Shown here: in pieces, positions 1-12,100 of the stretch
Layout: the number at the start of each line of letters is the position of its first letter
Position numbering within the stretch: position 1 is the first letter of the stretch
Program-made: the position numbers and the translations under genes
DNA from: Homalodisca vitripennis
Lineage: Eukaryota; Arthropoda; Insecta; Hemiptera; Cicadellidae
DNA length: 64,000 nt
Direction: 5' to 3'
NCBI RefSeq assembly: GCF_021130785.1
Contig: NC_060207.1
Location: 7,840,501 to 7,904,500 of the forward strand
The notes under the pieces: model-generated
What the model was told of the DNA's origin: nothing
What the model saw: only the letters and a program-made list of their open reading frames with translations
Database searches by the model: none

Positions 1-32
1 AAATCATATATTTTATGATGTCATAATTTCTA

Positions 33-215
33 GCAGGAATTCCTGCGCTCAGCGCCTGTAGAAGGAATTCATAAAAATAGTGTAACTTTTGTGTCAAAAT
101 GTTTACCTTTAATTGTTGTTGGTTGAAATATGATGTCACAGTATTGTTGTAAAGGTTCAAGGTCGTAATAATTGACTTCATTATGATGTGCAGGAATTCC
201 TGCATCCAGCACCTG
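33..215. repeat. Pair of 26-bp direct repeats with palindromic core
   Basis: Two 26-bp units at 33-58 and 190-215 differ at three positions. Each starts with the 14-bp palindrome GCAGGAATTCCTGC. They lie beyond the 3' end of the minus-strand piggyBac ORF, so they may be subterminal repeats of that element. This link is inferred from position only; no matching copy was seen on the other side of the ORF. Confidence 0.5.
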
Positions 216-395
216 AGCGAGCCCAAAATGCTCTTCCGTCAATCATATTGGGGATATTGTTGAGCATTAGTCAAATTTAGTTTATGTTCAATGTACACAC
301 ACTGTAATACCACTGTACACACCAGTAGTATGAAGAAAAATAAAAAAATTTGTACTATTTATATATTTACAAATGTTGCTGACCTCCCTTTTCAT

Positions 396-1906
396 TGCAC
401 TTATTCTTGAAGTTCTGCATGGTCCTTGTCGAAACAACCCAAAGCACACAATGGTGGTTCCCCATCACATTGTGCACACATGTATACAGTCATCTTCCTC
501 TTTCCTTCTTTCAAGCACTGACAACATCTTTTGCTCAGAAGTCGGCCTTGTTTTCAAGAGCAAGTGTCTTTGAAAGCACATGTAGAAGGTTGCGTGGAGG
601 CCGCATTAGAGGAAGTCCCTGTTTGAGTGGTAACAGTGCTTCGATGATCTGTGGCCAGAAATCATATGGTTTCATGGTGTGGTCATTATTTGCAATGTTG
701 TGTAGTTTTAGGGAATTCACCATTATCATCTGGAGTAGGTGAATAAAAATTTGTTGTACCAACGTATAGATTTGTGATCACTGGGGTAGTAGGAGAGCAT
801 CTGATCACTCATATCTACTCCTTTCATGTTGGCATTATACTGTACAATAGCCAAGGGCTACTCTCTCTGTACATTAAGACGATTCGTTGTGAGGACCATG
901 TTGTTGTCATGTTCTGTAGAGATATATGATACGACTCGGTTGTCCTTCCATTTGGCCACCATGACGCCTTCAGCGTATCGGGTGATTGTTTCTCCATTTT
1001 CAATTTTGCCTGTTTGACATCATCTGGAATGTGCTTCCTATTTAGTCTGAGAGTGCCAGTATAGTATATTTTGTTGGACAGCAGTTTGGAAGCAAGAGAA
1101 AAACTTTTATAAAAATTGTCTATGTATAAGGCGTGGCCTACATTTAGTTTTCCTCTCATAAGATGCATAACAACTTTGGTAGCATGACCTTTGCCTCCTA
1201 GATCCCCTTGGCTGCCAGAGTATACGGCGAAATGAACAACTAATCCCTGAGAGGGAGTACAATTTGATGCCGTATTTCCCTTTATGTACTGCCTAAACAC
1301 CAAACGTCCTCTTCACAGTACCAATCCCTCATCAAGAGAAAGTTCCTTACATGGATAATATATGTCATCCATTTTCTGGTTGAAATACGTAACTAGCATT
1401 TCCACTTTTTTAAGCCTATCTTCTGATTCAGGACCGTCACCTTCTACGTTCTTGGAAAAGTGTAGACATCTCAGAATAAGGAGAAATCTGTCTCTGCTCA
1501 TTGTTCTCTGAAAAGTTTCAGATCAAATAATCTGGAAGTTTTCCAATAGTCCTGGTAACAATTGATTCTTATAGTTCCCATGTGAAGCATAATACCTATG
1601 AACACTTTCAGTTCTGGTACTGTCAAATCTTGCCACTTATTTTATTCTTGAATTTTCAGTCAATGTTGGCTTTTCAAAAAATTGAAAAGCATATATGTTT
1701 GTTTCTCGAACAATGTTTTCAAGAAAAATGTCATCAAGAAGTAGGTTAAACCAATCGATTGGCTTGTTGTCACCTGGTACCGGTACTTTAAACCTATTTT
1801 CTCCTGTGAATTCTACACGACGAAAGCCCTGTGTAGAAGAATTGAGTTTGGTGATGGTGCATGTCATTCCATGGGTTTGGCTGAACGTTAAAGAAAATTT
1901 GTACAT
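396..1906 (-). pseudogene. piggyBac transposase pseudogene
   Basis: A minus-strand remnant of a piggyBac-type (DDE_Tnp_1_7) transposase, the cut-and-paste enzyme of TTAA-specific elements. Read from high to low coordinates it shows the domain start (PIDWFNLLLDDIF, about 1780-1740), a middle part with SRDRFLLILRCLHF (about 1500), SLDEGLVL then RGRLVFRQYIKG (1340-1270), the catalytic-core stretch with HALYIDNFY (about 1130), a helical C-terminal part (762-535), and a final cysteine-rich finger with CCQC, CAQC and CALGC spacing (about 530-396). It is broken by frameshifts near 1635, near 1005 and near 535, and by an in-frame TGA at about 1313-1315 where the family normally has tryptophan (LWRGRL). 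Terminal inverted repeats and TTAA flanks could not be fixed. It lies in, or beyond, the last visible intron of the zer-1 gene. Confidence 0.88.
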
Positions 1907-3378
1907 TGGTCTTATATAAAAATTTTAGAGTAAAAACTGTTTTTAGCATATGGCACAAATAATAGTTGTTTTCGATACTCAAGTTGATTTATATATTTAC
2001 TTTGCTTGAAAATGTTTGCTGTTTCTCAGTTAAAATACAATCTAACATTTTTCAATAGAAAACAAGCTAAGAAGATATAAACCATAATGTTATAATGTCA
2101 GAAGTTGTAATCCTCTGTATTTTACAACGTTCATAAAAAAATGTATTATATTTTCAAAAAATATCTTAACCAACTGAAATAAAAAAAAATTGTATTATGT
2201 TGGCTTCATTTCACTTTATGTGACGATTTTTAGACCAGCAATGTTGAGTGACTTTATCCCAAGGTCTGGCAACTAAATTACCTCTATTGGCAGCCACTTT
2301 TCCAGGTTTTGCAAGCGTATATTATAAAAAAAACCTAAGAGATACTAAAAGTTATTTGATTATGCATTGTCATATATAATTTTGTTCATAAAAGTCAGTA
2401 TTTTTTACTATACATACTTTTATGAGTAATTTTTAGAGTTATTTGTTTATTTTTTAATTTGAACCTTTTTGTTTTAAGGGGTGGGACCATAACTACAGAA
2501 AAGCGCTTAATCGAAATTCCAAATTATAAAATTATTTTTACATTTCTCTAGTTTCAGAAAATATATAGTTTGATGGACTTATTACATACAATTTTATTTT
2601 TATATTGATAAAACCTGCAACAGAGCATTTTTTATAAAAATTGACTTTACCCTGGTAACATACTATATTACAGCAATAATAATTTTTCCTTATATGAAAG
2701 AGAATTATATCACATCAAGAGTTAGCAAAGCCTAACCAGATTTACCACCGCTGTCATGGTCTACTGGTTCACTTTCTAACAACTAACTTATATTACTAAA
2801 TCAATCTAAATAGTTCCTATCCGTTTCAAATGCATATAATGTTGGTAAAATTCAACATATAAAATAAATAAAACTTGCTAAAATACAAACTTGACACTCC
2901 TAGGCCTACATAGATTACGAAACTTCGTTACTTGAAACAAAAAACTATATCACTCCCGTGAAACAGAAATACTTTTTAAAACATGTTTATACCACTTGAC
3001 TAAATAATAACTTCATATAATATTACATACCATAACAACAAACGTAAACAAACAAACAAACCAATACGTAAACAACAGCAAAGAAATTACAAGAATGAAA
3101 ATAAAATACAATATTCTTCTTGTATCAAAGATCGAAAAGTACCGAACTCCATACTAATGGATACATTGATTTATTTGCCATTGAATTACTTTCGTCAAAA
3201 AGCATTATAATTACTTTAAAAAGTGGCTTTTTCGTGGCAATGTTTGACCGTCGCTACTGCTATCCCTGTCCCCCAACACATTAAGAAAAAAAAGAACCTA
3301 TTAAGTTGCCTGTTATCTATTATGAACCTATAAAGTTGTGAATTATTTGGAGGAACACTACACAAATATCGAAGGATT
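1907..3378. other. No gene recognised (AT-rich)
   Basis: AT-rich sequence with no convincing ORF, exon or repeat structure. It is probably intron of the minus-strand zer-1 gene, because the gene's remaining 3' exons are not found anywhere between 1 and 5948. Confidence 0.5.
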
Positions 3379-3771
3379 GCTTGGCACCAAGAGATATAAC
3401 CTGTCATAAATGCTTGGCATTGACCGCACCGGCCTCTTAATAAGTACTTGGCACTGAGGGGATATAACCTGTCATAAATGCTTGGCATTGACCGCACCGG
3501 CCTCTTAATAAGTATTTGGCACTGAGGGGATATAACCTGTCATAAATGCTTGGCATTGACCGCACCGGCCTCTTAATAAGTACTTGGCACTGAGGGGATA
3601 TAACCTGTCATAAATGCTTGGCATTGACCGCACCGGCCTCTTAATAAGTACTTGGCACTGAGGGGATATAACCTGTCATAAATGCTTGGCATTGACCGCA
3701 CCGGCCTCTTAATAAGTACTTGGCACTGAGGGGATATAACCTGTCATAAATGTTTGACACTGACCCAGGGT
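3379..3771. repeat. Minisatellite array 1, 68-bp unit
   Basis: Unit starts (GCAC of TTGGCAC) fall at 3383, 3451, 3519, 3587, 3655 and 3723, an exact 68-bp period for about 5.7 copies. The unit contains TTGGCACTGAGGGGATATAA, then CTGTCATAAATGCTTGGCA, then CCGCACCGGCCTCTTAATAA. The first and last units are the most diverged. The period is not a multiple of three and stops occur, so it does not code. A related array lies at 5530-5845. Confidence 0.95.
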
Positions 3772-4028
3772 TTAAGCTGAAGTAAATGTTTTGTAGCGAA
3801 CATGCTACAAGCTCTTCATACTTTTTAAAACAAATATTTGTCTTGTAGCACTTATTAACAGCATTAGTGTTCAGCGGAGATTCCAATAATATTTATTGAA
3901 AACCAAGAAAACCAAAAAAGTTCTATAATACTTTACCCTTTGAATAATTAATATTTACATTAATGAATATAATGTAGCTAAAATATTTAGAACCTCAATA
4001 ATGAAAAGATTTTCGTGAAGATGTTTAG

Positions 4029-4472
4029 TTAACCCGGGAGCACTTGCGCTATTAGATTGAATCTAACATATTTTTTGTGTTATATAACATTTTTTTTATT
4101 TGTTATCTTACAACACTGAACCCTTAATTTATGCTTCTATGGGTATGTCTGCTGCGTATTGCATCATGTTTAGGTAGTAGAAGTCGCTGGGGTGGGGCGT
4201 CATGGTGGGGGGGTGGACGCTCCTCGTGGGTTATTAGTTTCATTATAACAATGCGAGTGATCGCGTAACTGCCAGTTTAAATCCATCAGTTTAGTGATTT
4301 TTCAGTTTGCTTTTGAATTATATTTCGTAGATTGCTCTTTTATGACATTACAATTATTGCAATGAATGAAGACCATGAAAAAGCCGTTCTTAGTTGGTTG
4401 GAGGGTGTTAGATTCGATCTAACAACGCGAGTTCTTGCGTAATTTCTTGTAGCGCGGGTTCTCACGGGTTAA
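4029..4472. mobile_element. TTAA-flanked MITE (piggyBac-like ends)
   Basis: A 444-bp unit bounded by TTAA at 4029-4032 and 4469-4472. The ends are inverted: TTAACCCGGGAGCACTTGCG on the left and, on the reverse strand at the right, TTAACCCGTGAGAAC followed by CGCGCTA. Just inside each end sits a small palindrome, TTAGATTGAATCTAA on the left and TTAGATTCGATCTAA on the right. TTAA duplication with CCC-starting ends is the pattern of piggyBac-type non-autonomous elements. No coding capacity is seen. Confidence 0.75.
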
Positions 4473-5529
4473 AAACAGTTTGGTTAGAAAATACAATTTT
4501 TAATTTATTATAAAAAAATATGTCTTCTCTCAATATAAAATACAAAATTTAAAAAATGTATAGTATGGTGATGATATAATCTTTTTATAAAACAAGTTTC
4601 TTTTGACCCTCCAAGCCCAAGCATCCATCATCAATATTTTTGACGACTCACTAAACGTCATCATTAAAAATTTGATGATAAATATGTGTCTTTAAACTCA
4701 TTTTGCCGACGCTAATACCGATCAAATCACATTTTAACCTATACCGTTCGAAAGCCTATGCATTTTTCTTTGTGTTTAGTGGTCTTTTAATAGTACTCTG
4801 TACCAAACATTAGTCTACATCATTTTCATCAGCTTTTGTTTCCAGAGAAGTGTGTTTGAATTGTTTATTGTTGCTTAGTTACAAACATGTGAATTTCGCT
4901 GTTTAGCTGTTCGCACGTTTCTATTGGTTTTTACGTAGTTAGTAATTGTTAGAAATTATATTATTCCATGTAAATAGTGTTTGTTTTTCATAAGAGATAA
5001 TTACTATTTTGACTTTCCTCTAAATACATAAATATATATTATAAATTGCTAAATAAACACAACAATATATCTTTCTGCGTCCATGGCAAAATTTGATACA
5101 AGTAGGCTAGTAAGTTTTGTATTGCTACTATATTTAGTATAATATAAAAAGTAACATTGATACAATAAGAACATTATTATACAATTCTGTCTTCAGGACG
5201 AAATTTCCTAAAATTTGGCTATTCTGAATTTTGAATCTGTGTAATATTTTAAATACATATGCATACTTTATTGCAAATGTTGTTTTAATTTTTGTTTGAC
5301 TTTTTTAATTTCTAAACTAAGAAATACTGTTTTTTCTAATTTAGTAGTTACACAGTTCTTTGCAAACCAAGAAAGTGGTGTGCAACACTTTATACTTACG
5401 TTACTATTCAGATTTATTATTAATTTTATAAGGATAGTCTGCAAAATGTCACAAAACGGGTATGTATTTTACAACACATGATAAAATACATATCATATGT
5501 TAACTCTTGAAGGGTTAACATAAGTTTAT
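4473..5529. other. No gene recognised
   Basis: AT-rich, no supported exon, RNA gene or repeat. Probably zer-1 intron. Confidence 0.45.
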
Positions 5530-5845
5530 CTTGGCACTGAGGATATGACCTGTCATAAATGCTTGGCACTGACCGCACCAGCCTCTCAATAAGTATTTGG
5601 CACTGTGGGATATGACCTGTCATAAATGCTTGGCACTGACCGCACCAGCCTCTCAATAAGTATTTGGCACTGTGGGATATGATCTGTCATAAATGCTTGG
5701 CACTGACCACACCAGACTCATAATCGCTTGGCACTGACCACACCAGCCTCACAATAAACGCTTGACACTGTGGGATATGACCTGTCATAAATGCTTGGCA
5801 CTGACTACACTAGCCTCTCAAAAAGCACTTGACACTGAGGGGTTA
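5530..5845. repeat. Minisatellite array 2, 66-67-bp unit related to array 1
   Basis: Unit starts at 5534, 5600 and 5667, followed by a shortened and more diverged stretch (5700-5845). The unit has the same core as array 1 (TTGGCACTG, GATATGACCTGTCATAAATG, GCACTGACCGCACCAGCCTC) but is 1-2 bp shorter and carries consistent differences, for example TCTCAATAA for TCTTAATAA. The array ends in GACACTGAGGGGTTAA, which resembles a TTAA-element terminus. Confidence 0.9.
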
Positions 5846-5948
5846 ACTTAACACATAATCACTAAAACTCACACCTTGACAAATATCTCCCAAAAATTGT
5901 ACTAAATAATATGAACTGAAAGTCAAACATACATATACTAATACCTAC

Positions 5949-6120
5949 CACATCATGGGGTATCTTGAACTGGCAGAGCGTCAGACAACCGTTCCGCATC
6001 ATTGTGTCATCATCTCTATGAGCATTCATACCATTCAAGAGAGTAGTGATTGTGGTCCTTTTGATCTTGGCAGGGAAAGGCGGTATGTCTTTGTTTTTCA
6101 CAATGTAAAAGAGAGTTGCA
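5949..6120 (-). CDS. zer-1: zer-1 coding exon 5
   Basis: Acceptor TTTGTTTGCAG ends at 6121 and donor GTAGGTATT starts at 5948. The 172-nt exon completes a serine codon begun in exon 4 and ends in phase 0 at PHDV. It encodes ATLFYIVKNKD and then GMNAHRDDDTMMRNGCLTL, the armadillo-repeat segment most conserved among zer-1 proteins. No later exon was found between 1 and 5948. Confidence 0.93.
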
Positions 6121-9100
6121 CTGCAAACAAAAGTAGCATTGTTAATTTTCATGACAGTACTTACCCCTTACACTGACCAATGACACTCCACTAGTAGAAT
6201 TCTCAGAAAATCATGTTCAAAACAACCACAAGGTCTAAGCAAGCAAGAAGGAACAATGAAGAAATAAGGAGTTAAATAAAGGTCATACCATTATAATGCA
6301 CCTTTTGTTATACAAACAATTTTATTCACTCTAAGCTACACAGTGCAGTTTTTAATTCTTAAAACTAAATATAATACAACATGAATATTTCACTAAAACA
6401 AGTACAACACTGATAATGAAATCAAACTGCATTTTACAAATTTATAATTTTGAAATAAAGTTTAAGTGCATTATGAAACAACGATTTAGTACTAATTTAT
6501 CACCCACAATCATGGTTACAGTTACGTAAAATAACTATATTTTTAAAAAATATAAAATTTGTTATGTTATGTCAAACAAATAATAATTGACATTATGGTC
6601 TGTTGTTTACACCAGCGCAGGTATTTAAATCTTATCATACAACAATATTATAGTCATTTGAAGGCAAGTGAAGCCGATTTGGAGCTATCTGGAAAAGTAA
6701 ATCTGATCAACCAGTGATCTGCGGAGAATTCCGACTGGGTGACAGAATGTATAGTAGCCTATAGTGTGGCTGTCCGATTATGGAGGACAGCGCATCACAT
6801 TGAATATCTGAGTGCAGTAAAAGACTGTGGTCTTGAGCGTGGCCTTCCGAGCACTACGGATTAATAAGCAAATCTGTTAAGGATTAATAACAAATATCTT
6901 CAGTACTTGAACAACAATAGAAATTAAGTTCTGGCCATTCTGGTAGTTATGGCAAGTTGCTAATAATTCCAATCATTATCTGAGCTAGCAACACAAGCCC
7001 AAACAACTATCACACTGTCAATGTAATGAAGTATTAAATATTTATACAGAGGGCGATTCACGAAGATATGCAGAAACTGTGGAAGCTCATTCTACATGTA
7101 AAAATAATGAAAAAGTTGTGTCCAGAAATGCTATGTTAGCGATTAACGGTTAGTGAAAGATTTTGCATGGATTTCAGCTCACCGTGTAAAACGAGGTCTT
7201 CTTAAAATTCTGGTAAGGTAGGTTAAGGGGCGAATTCCATCATTTTTAATGGTTTTTATCCTGATAAATTGAATAAAACAAGTCCCAGAACTGTAAGCTA
7301 AGTAGATTTTGAAAAACCAGTAACGAATTCTAAAAATGGAGTAAAAATCTCATTTTTTCATTTTTCGTAAATATAGTACACGGAAATCGAATAGATCTTT
7401 GATTAAATGAATTTTTATCCAACTATTATCCATCATTATTTTTACATGTAGAATGGGCTCCCACAGTTTCTGCATATCTTTGTGAATCACCCTGTATAAT
7501 AATCCTAGGCAGCAGGACAAGGCCTACCTAGTACATTGAGTAAACAAGGACAATGTTACTGTCATTAAATTATTTTATTAGAAGTTTAAAATACTGAGAT
7601 TCAGGCTGTTTGGACATTAATGTCTAGCTTCCCAGATTCCTGGCGATGTAGAGTCTTGGCGTTTAGTGCCTAGCTTCATATGCTAATTCATGTTAAATGA
7701 GTTCTCTTCCAACCAGAGAAATAATTACACAGCCAAGACTTTTCCCCTTTCTGTCAAATACAATAGTATATTCTTGTTTCAGATTTTTAAGTGACTTAGT
7801 TATATACAATATTAGTTGGTTACATTACCTCCCAGATATTTGGATGTGTTTCTCTGAGATATGTCTGTCCATTGCATTTAGTACCACATTCAAAGCTTTG
7901 GAAATCTGTGCACAATGGTCGTATCTGAACAAGTGATACAGATCATTCAAAACTCGCTGTAAAACTTCTGATCGATCTATATAAGCTGTTGCTGCATTGA
8001 GGATCTGTTTTTCATTAGCATCTCCAGAAATCTGAAAACACGTAAGCATGCATTATCAACCATGATAGATAGATAATGATCTGAAAAATGCTAAATTTCA
8101 ATTTTTCATATAAATATCTTCATAAAATTAAAAAATAACAATTATGTTACTGCTGTAACCCATTTTCTCTGTATAAATTTTTTTTAATTACAGGCTTTGT
8201 AACGACAAGATATTGTGTTGGTAAAAAAAAAAAATGCTTTCCCCACTTGGAAAGGAACACTTCACGATTAATCCTAATCATATTTTAAATAAATAAAAAT
8301 ACAGAACATTTCTGTGTGAGAAATTGTACCCTAGATCACAGGTGTCCAAACTATAGTGTGTAGGTCAAATAGGGCCCGTGGTCTCTCTGCAGAAATGAAT
8401 TTTCATCAATAGTGAAGCGAAGTGCTGAGAATGGGAGTCTGCACCAGCTAGGTTGACAACTATTAATAAGAGTTTATATTTTTAATTAAAATGTATTTTA
8501 CTTAACCCTTTGCAATCAGGAGGCCACTAATGTGGCCAAAACTTATATCACGCTCAATTCAAATTTAGTCTCAGATGATCGTTCCCTCCGCTGACATGCC
8601 ACACATAGCGGCTGGTTGTGTTCTGTCACCACTCAGTGCACGTGTCACCATGTATGTCACTGTTACTCAGATTTAAATTAAATTCTCAAATAATTTACAA
8701 CGTTTATTACTTTTAAGGTTGAAACTTTATCAATTGGTTAAGGAATTAAGTTGTATTCCCAATAAAAGAACTAAAAACAGGGGTAACTGGTTTAATGATG
8801 ATGTAAAAAAATCTTAGATCTCTGTTTATTTATTTATTCATCAACGGTATCCACCATTTTTACAATAATAATTAATAATATTTGAATAACACAATACAAT
8901 ATAGGCCTACTAATACTATATGAATACACAATAATAGCATTAATATGTGGACAACAACTAAGACAAAAAGAGGCAGGAGCTGGTGAGCAAAACAGCAAGT
9001 GTAACAAGACTAGTGCCCAGACAAGAAAAGAGAACAACAATCAAAAATAAAACTTGAACGATTATAACAGTAAAATTTTTAAAGCAATAACAAGAGATAA

Positions 9101-12100
9101 ACTTGAAACAAACTATAACAATATAATAAAAATTTTAAAAATAACAAAATTAAATTTCCTAAAGAAATAACAAAAGATAAACCTAGAACAAACTCCAACA
9201 ACCAAGACAATAACAAACAAACAATGAGTTAGGCATACAGAAAGTAACAAAAGTGTGTAAAAATTTTACCCTAAACAGAAATTGCCATACCTATGATACC
9301 GCCACAAAAAAGCCCAACTAGGGTTTCTTATAAATAATTTGAAACAGTTCATTTCTAAATCCAGTTGGCCTCATGAAGAAGTCAATCAGTGGAGCCACGT
9401 CACTGCCACAGCGGAGAAGTCTTGGGACCGATGAGTTATATGCATAGTATGAGGGCATGGATCTTCTCTGGAAGATTGTCCTCGACCTAGTACCTCTTGG
9501 GATGGAGATGTCGATGTAGCTTAAGATGACCGGGCAATCCAGCACACCACTCACGATCTTGTTCAAAAACACAAGGTCGAGGAACTTCCTTCGGAGAGAG
9601 AGGGACTGCAAGCCAAACATGTCCTCCACTTCAGCCACTGGAGTGCCCAGAAAGGTATATCCAAGTCGTATTCCGAGGAGACGCACAAAACGTACCTGAA
9701 CCCTGTTCAGCATCTCATTGTGGCCAATTTGATAGGGTGACCAAATTACAGAACCGTATTCCAAAACAGGGCGTACTAGGGTCTTGTATAGATTGACCAT
9801 GGTGATTGGGGATCTAAAGTCTCTAGTAGATCTTACAATGAAACCGATGAGAGCATTGGCTCTAGAAGTGACATTCAAAATATGGTCATTGTAACTTGGT
9901 TGCTTATGGTCTGTTAATGGTTGCTTATGACAAGTACAAAGTTTCTATGTTTATATGTGTTAAAGATTGTTATGCCCAGACTTAAAAGTAAAGTAAATAT
10001 GTCTTATTTTACCAGGCAAAGTTAGGGCTAAGAAGCCCTCTCTAACACTTAACCTGGGGACCAACGGCTTAAAGGTGACTTCCGAACCACCACCAATGGC
10101 CGGGCAGGCGGGCTGCTTGCAAGGACAGGATAGCTCTGCGGTCACCCATCCAAGCAGCAGCCACGCTCGACGTTGCTTGATCTGGTCATCTTGCGATAAC
10201 CAATGTACCCGCTACACAACACCATTGGCAATACTTAAATGATCTTATCGAGCAGCCATTGATGAAGCTAAAATAAATTACAATGCTAATCTTATAGAAA
10301 GCTCAAATAACAAGTGTAAAGCAGCCTGGGCCATTATTAATGACATTAATAATACAGTTTAATATAAGTCGAGCTGGGACATAAACCCTGATAATTTTAA
10401 CAATTATTTTATTGATTCCATAACTGAAATAAGGTCAAATATAAAAAAGCCTAGCTCAGTATCGGTTACTGATATGTGCCTAATGTTTACGAACCCAGAT
10501 AGTTTTAAGTAGGATCAAGTGTTAGTCTCTAAAATAAGGTCTTTTATAAGTCAAATGGAAAAAAAAAAACAGACTAAGGATTTCTATGGCCTATCTAGCA
10601 ATATGTTGAAGAAAATAGTGGATCATGTTGCAGAACAACTTACAATTAGTATAAATTTATGCCTGGAGCAGGGTGTATTTCCTGATAGTCTCAAAATCTT
10701 CAAAGTGATTCCAGTATTTACAAAAGGGCCAAAAATAAGTCAGGCAAGTTTCCGTCCCATCTCGCTTATTCTAGTCTTTGGTAGTAATTGAACACATTGT
10801 TCATAAGCAGGTTAGCATGTACTTGCAATTACATAGTTTTTTATCTGACCAACAGTTTAGCTTTAGGCAGGGTAGATCAAAAATATCTGCTACTGATGGT
10901 ATAGTAAAGGAGATTCTCAATGCTTTTGAGTTCAAAGAATATACCTAGACCACTTTTATTAACTTAAGCCATGCTTTTGACTGTGTTGATCATGCTTGTT
11001 GCTTGAAAAGAAGGAACAGTATGGCATCAGTGAATATGGAAAACAATTTTTAGATTTCATCTGACTAAGAGGAGTCAAACTGTTTATCTTGATGGTCGGT
11101 GGTCTTCAGTTAGTGAGCTTAGATGTGGTGTTCCACAGGAGTCTAACCTATTAATATTCAACAGTCTAAACTTGTATGTATGTGGATCACACCAATTTTT
11201 TCTATTGATAAAAACATCATTCATTTACAATTACAAGTTATAATACTTTAAAACTAGCTTCAAATTGGTTTTCAGCTCATAATTTACTTTTAAATAATGA
11301 CAAAACTAAATCAGTTCTGTTTAATCTTAGGCCTGTTACAGCTGATATTGAATTTGACAATTGTGTTGTTTTCAGGTGTGTATATTGATTGTAAGCTATC
11401 ATGGGCAAAACAGGTTGAACAACTATACACTAGGCTATCTTGTGTGATTTATCTCTTAATAGGTGTTGTGAGTTGTGTTTCTAAACATTACATTGTTACT
11501 ATTTACTATGAAGATCTATTTCAGTTGATAATTTGCTATCGGTTGATTTTCTGGGGCAATTCCAGCAACCTTAAAGATAGCCTTTTCAAACAGAAGAAGG
11601 CTGTTCGAATAATTACCGTCTCACTACCTGACTAATATTGTAAACAACTTTTTATTAATTGAGGTATTTGGTATATTTTATCTATTGCAATATATTCATA
11701 AAGATGTTTTATCATATAATGTAAGGAATGAAATCCATTAAACATCTACAAGTCATGGTAATTGTCTTGATGTACCTTTTACAAGATTGGAAAAATATAG
11801 TCTTGCCATGCTACAATGTGTGTGTAATGTGTATAATACATTAGCACTCTCAACCAAAGATTTATACTTTAGTCTCTTTAACCCTTTGAGTGCCGCAGCG
11901 TTTTGCTATATGGTATGCATAAAATGCCGAGCGAAAATGCCTGATTCTGCAAGGGTCTGGTTAAAAATTCATAACAAATTTATTTATCGGTAAAATGTCT
12001 TGGGTTTTTGTTTATTTTTTTAGATAAATATATTTTCTTTATACATATAATACATTGATCACTTATTTAACGTTTTTATACAAATAAAAAAAATCATTAA

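Noticed and set aside
3216..3886. Minus-strand ORFs across minisatellite array 1 (and 5426-5656 in array 2)
   Set aside because: They only read through 66-68-bp repeats whose period is not a multiple of three; the peptide repeats in shifting frames and has no family match.
8337..8400. hAT element from a CAGGTGTCCAAAC-like end
   Set aside because: Only one possible end and no duplication or body; kept as a note within the intron entry.
9960..10145. 61-codon minus ORF as a protein gene
   Set aside because: Explained by the 5S-derived SINE; no protein similarity.
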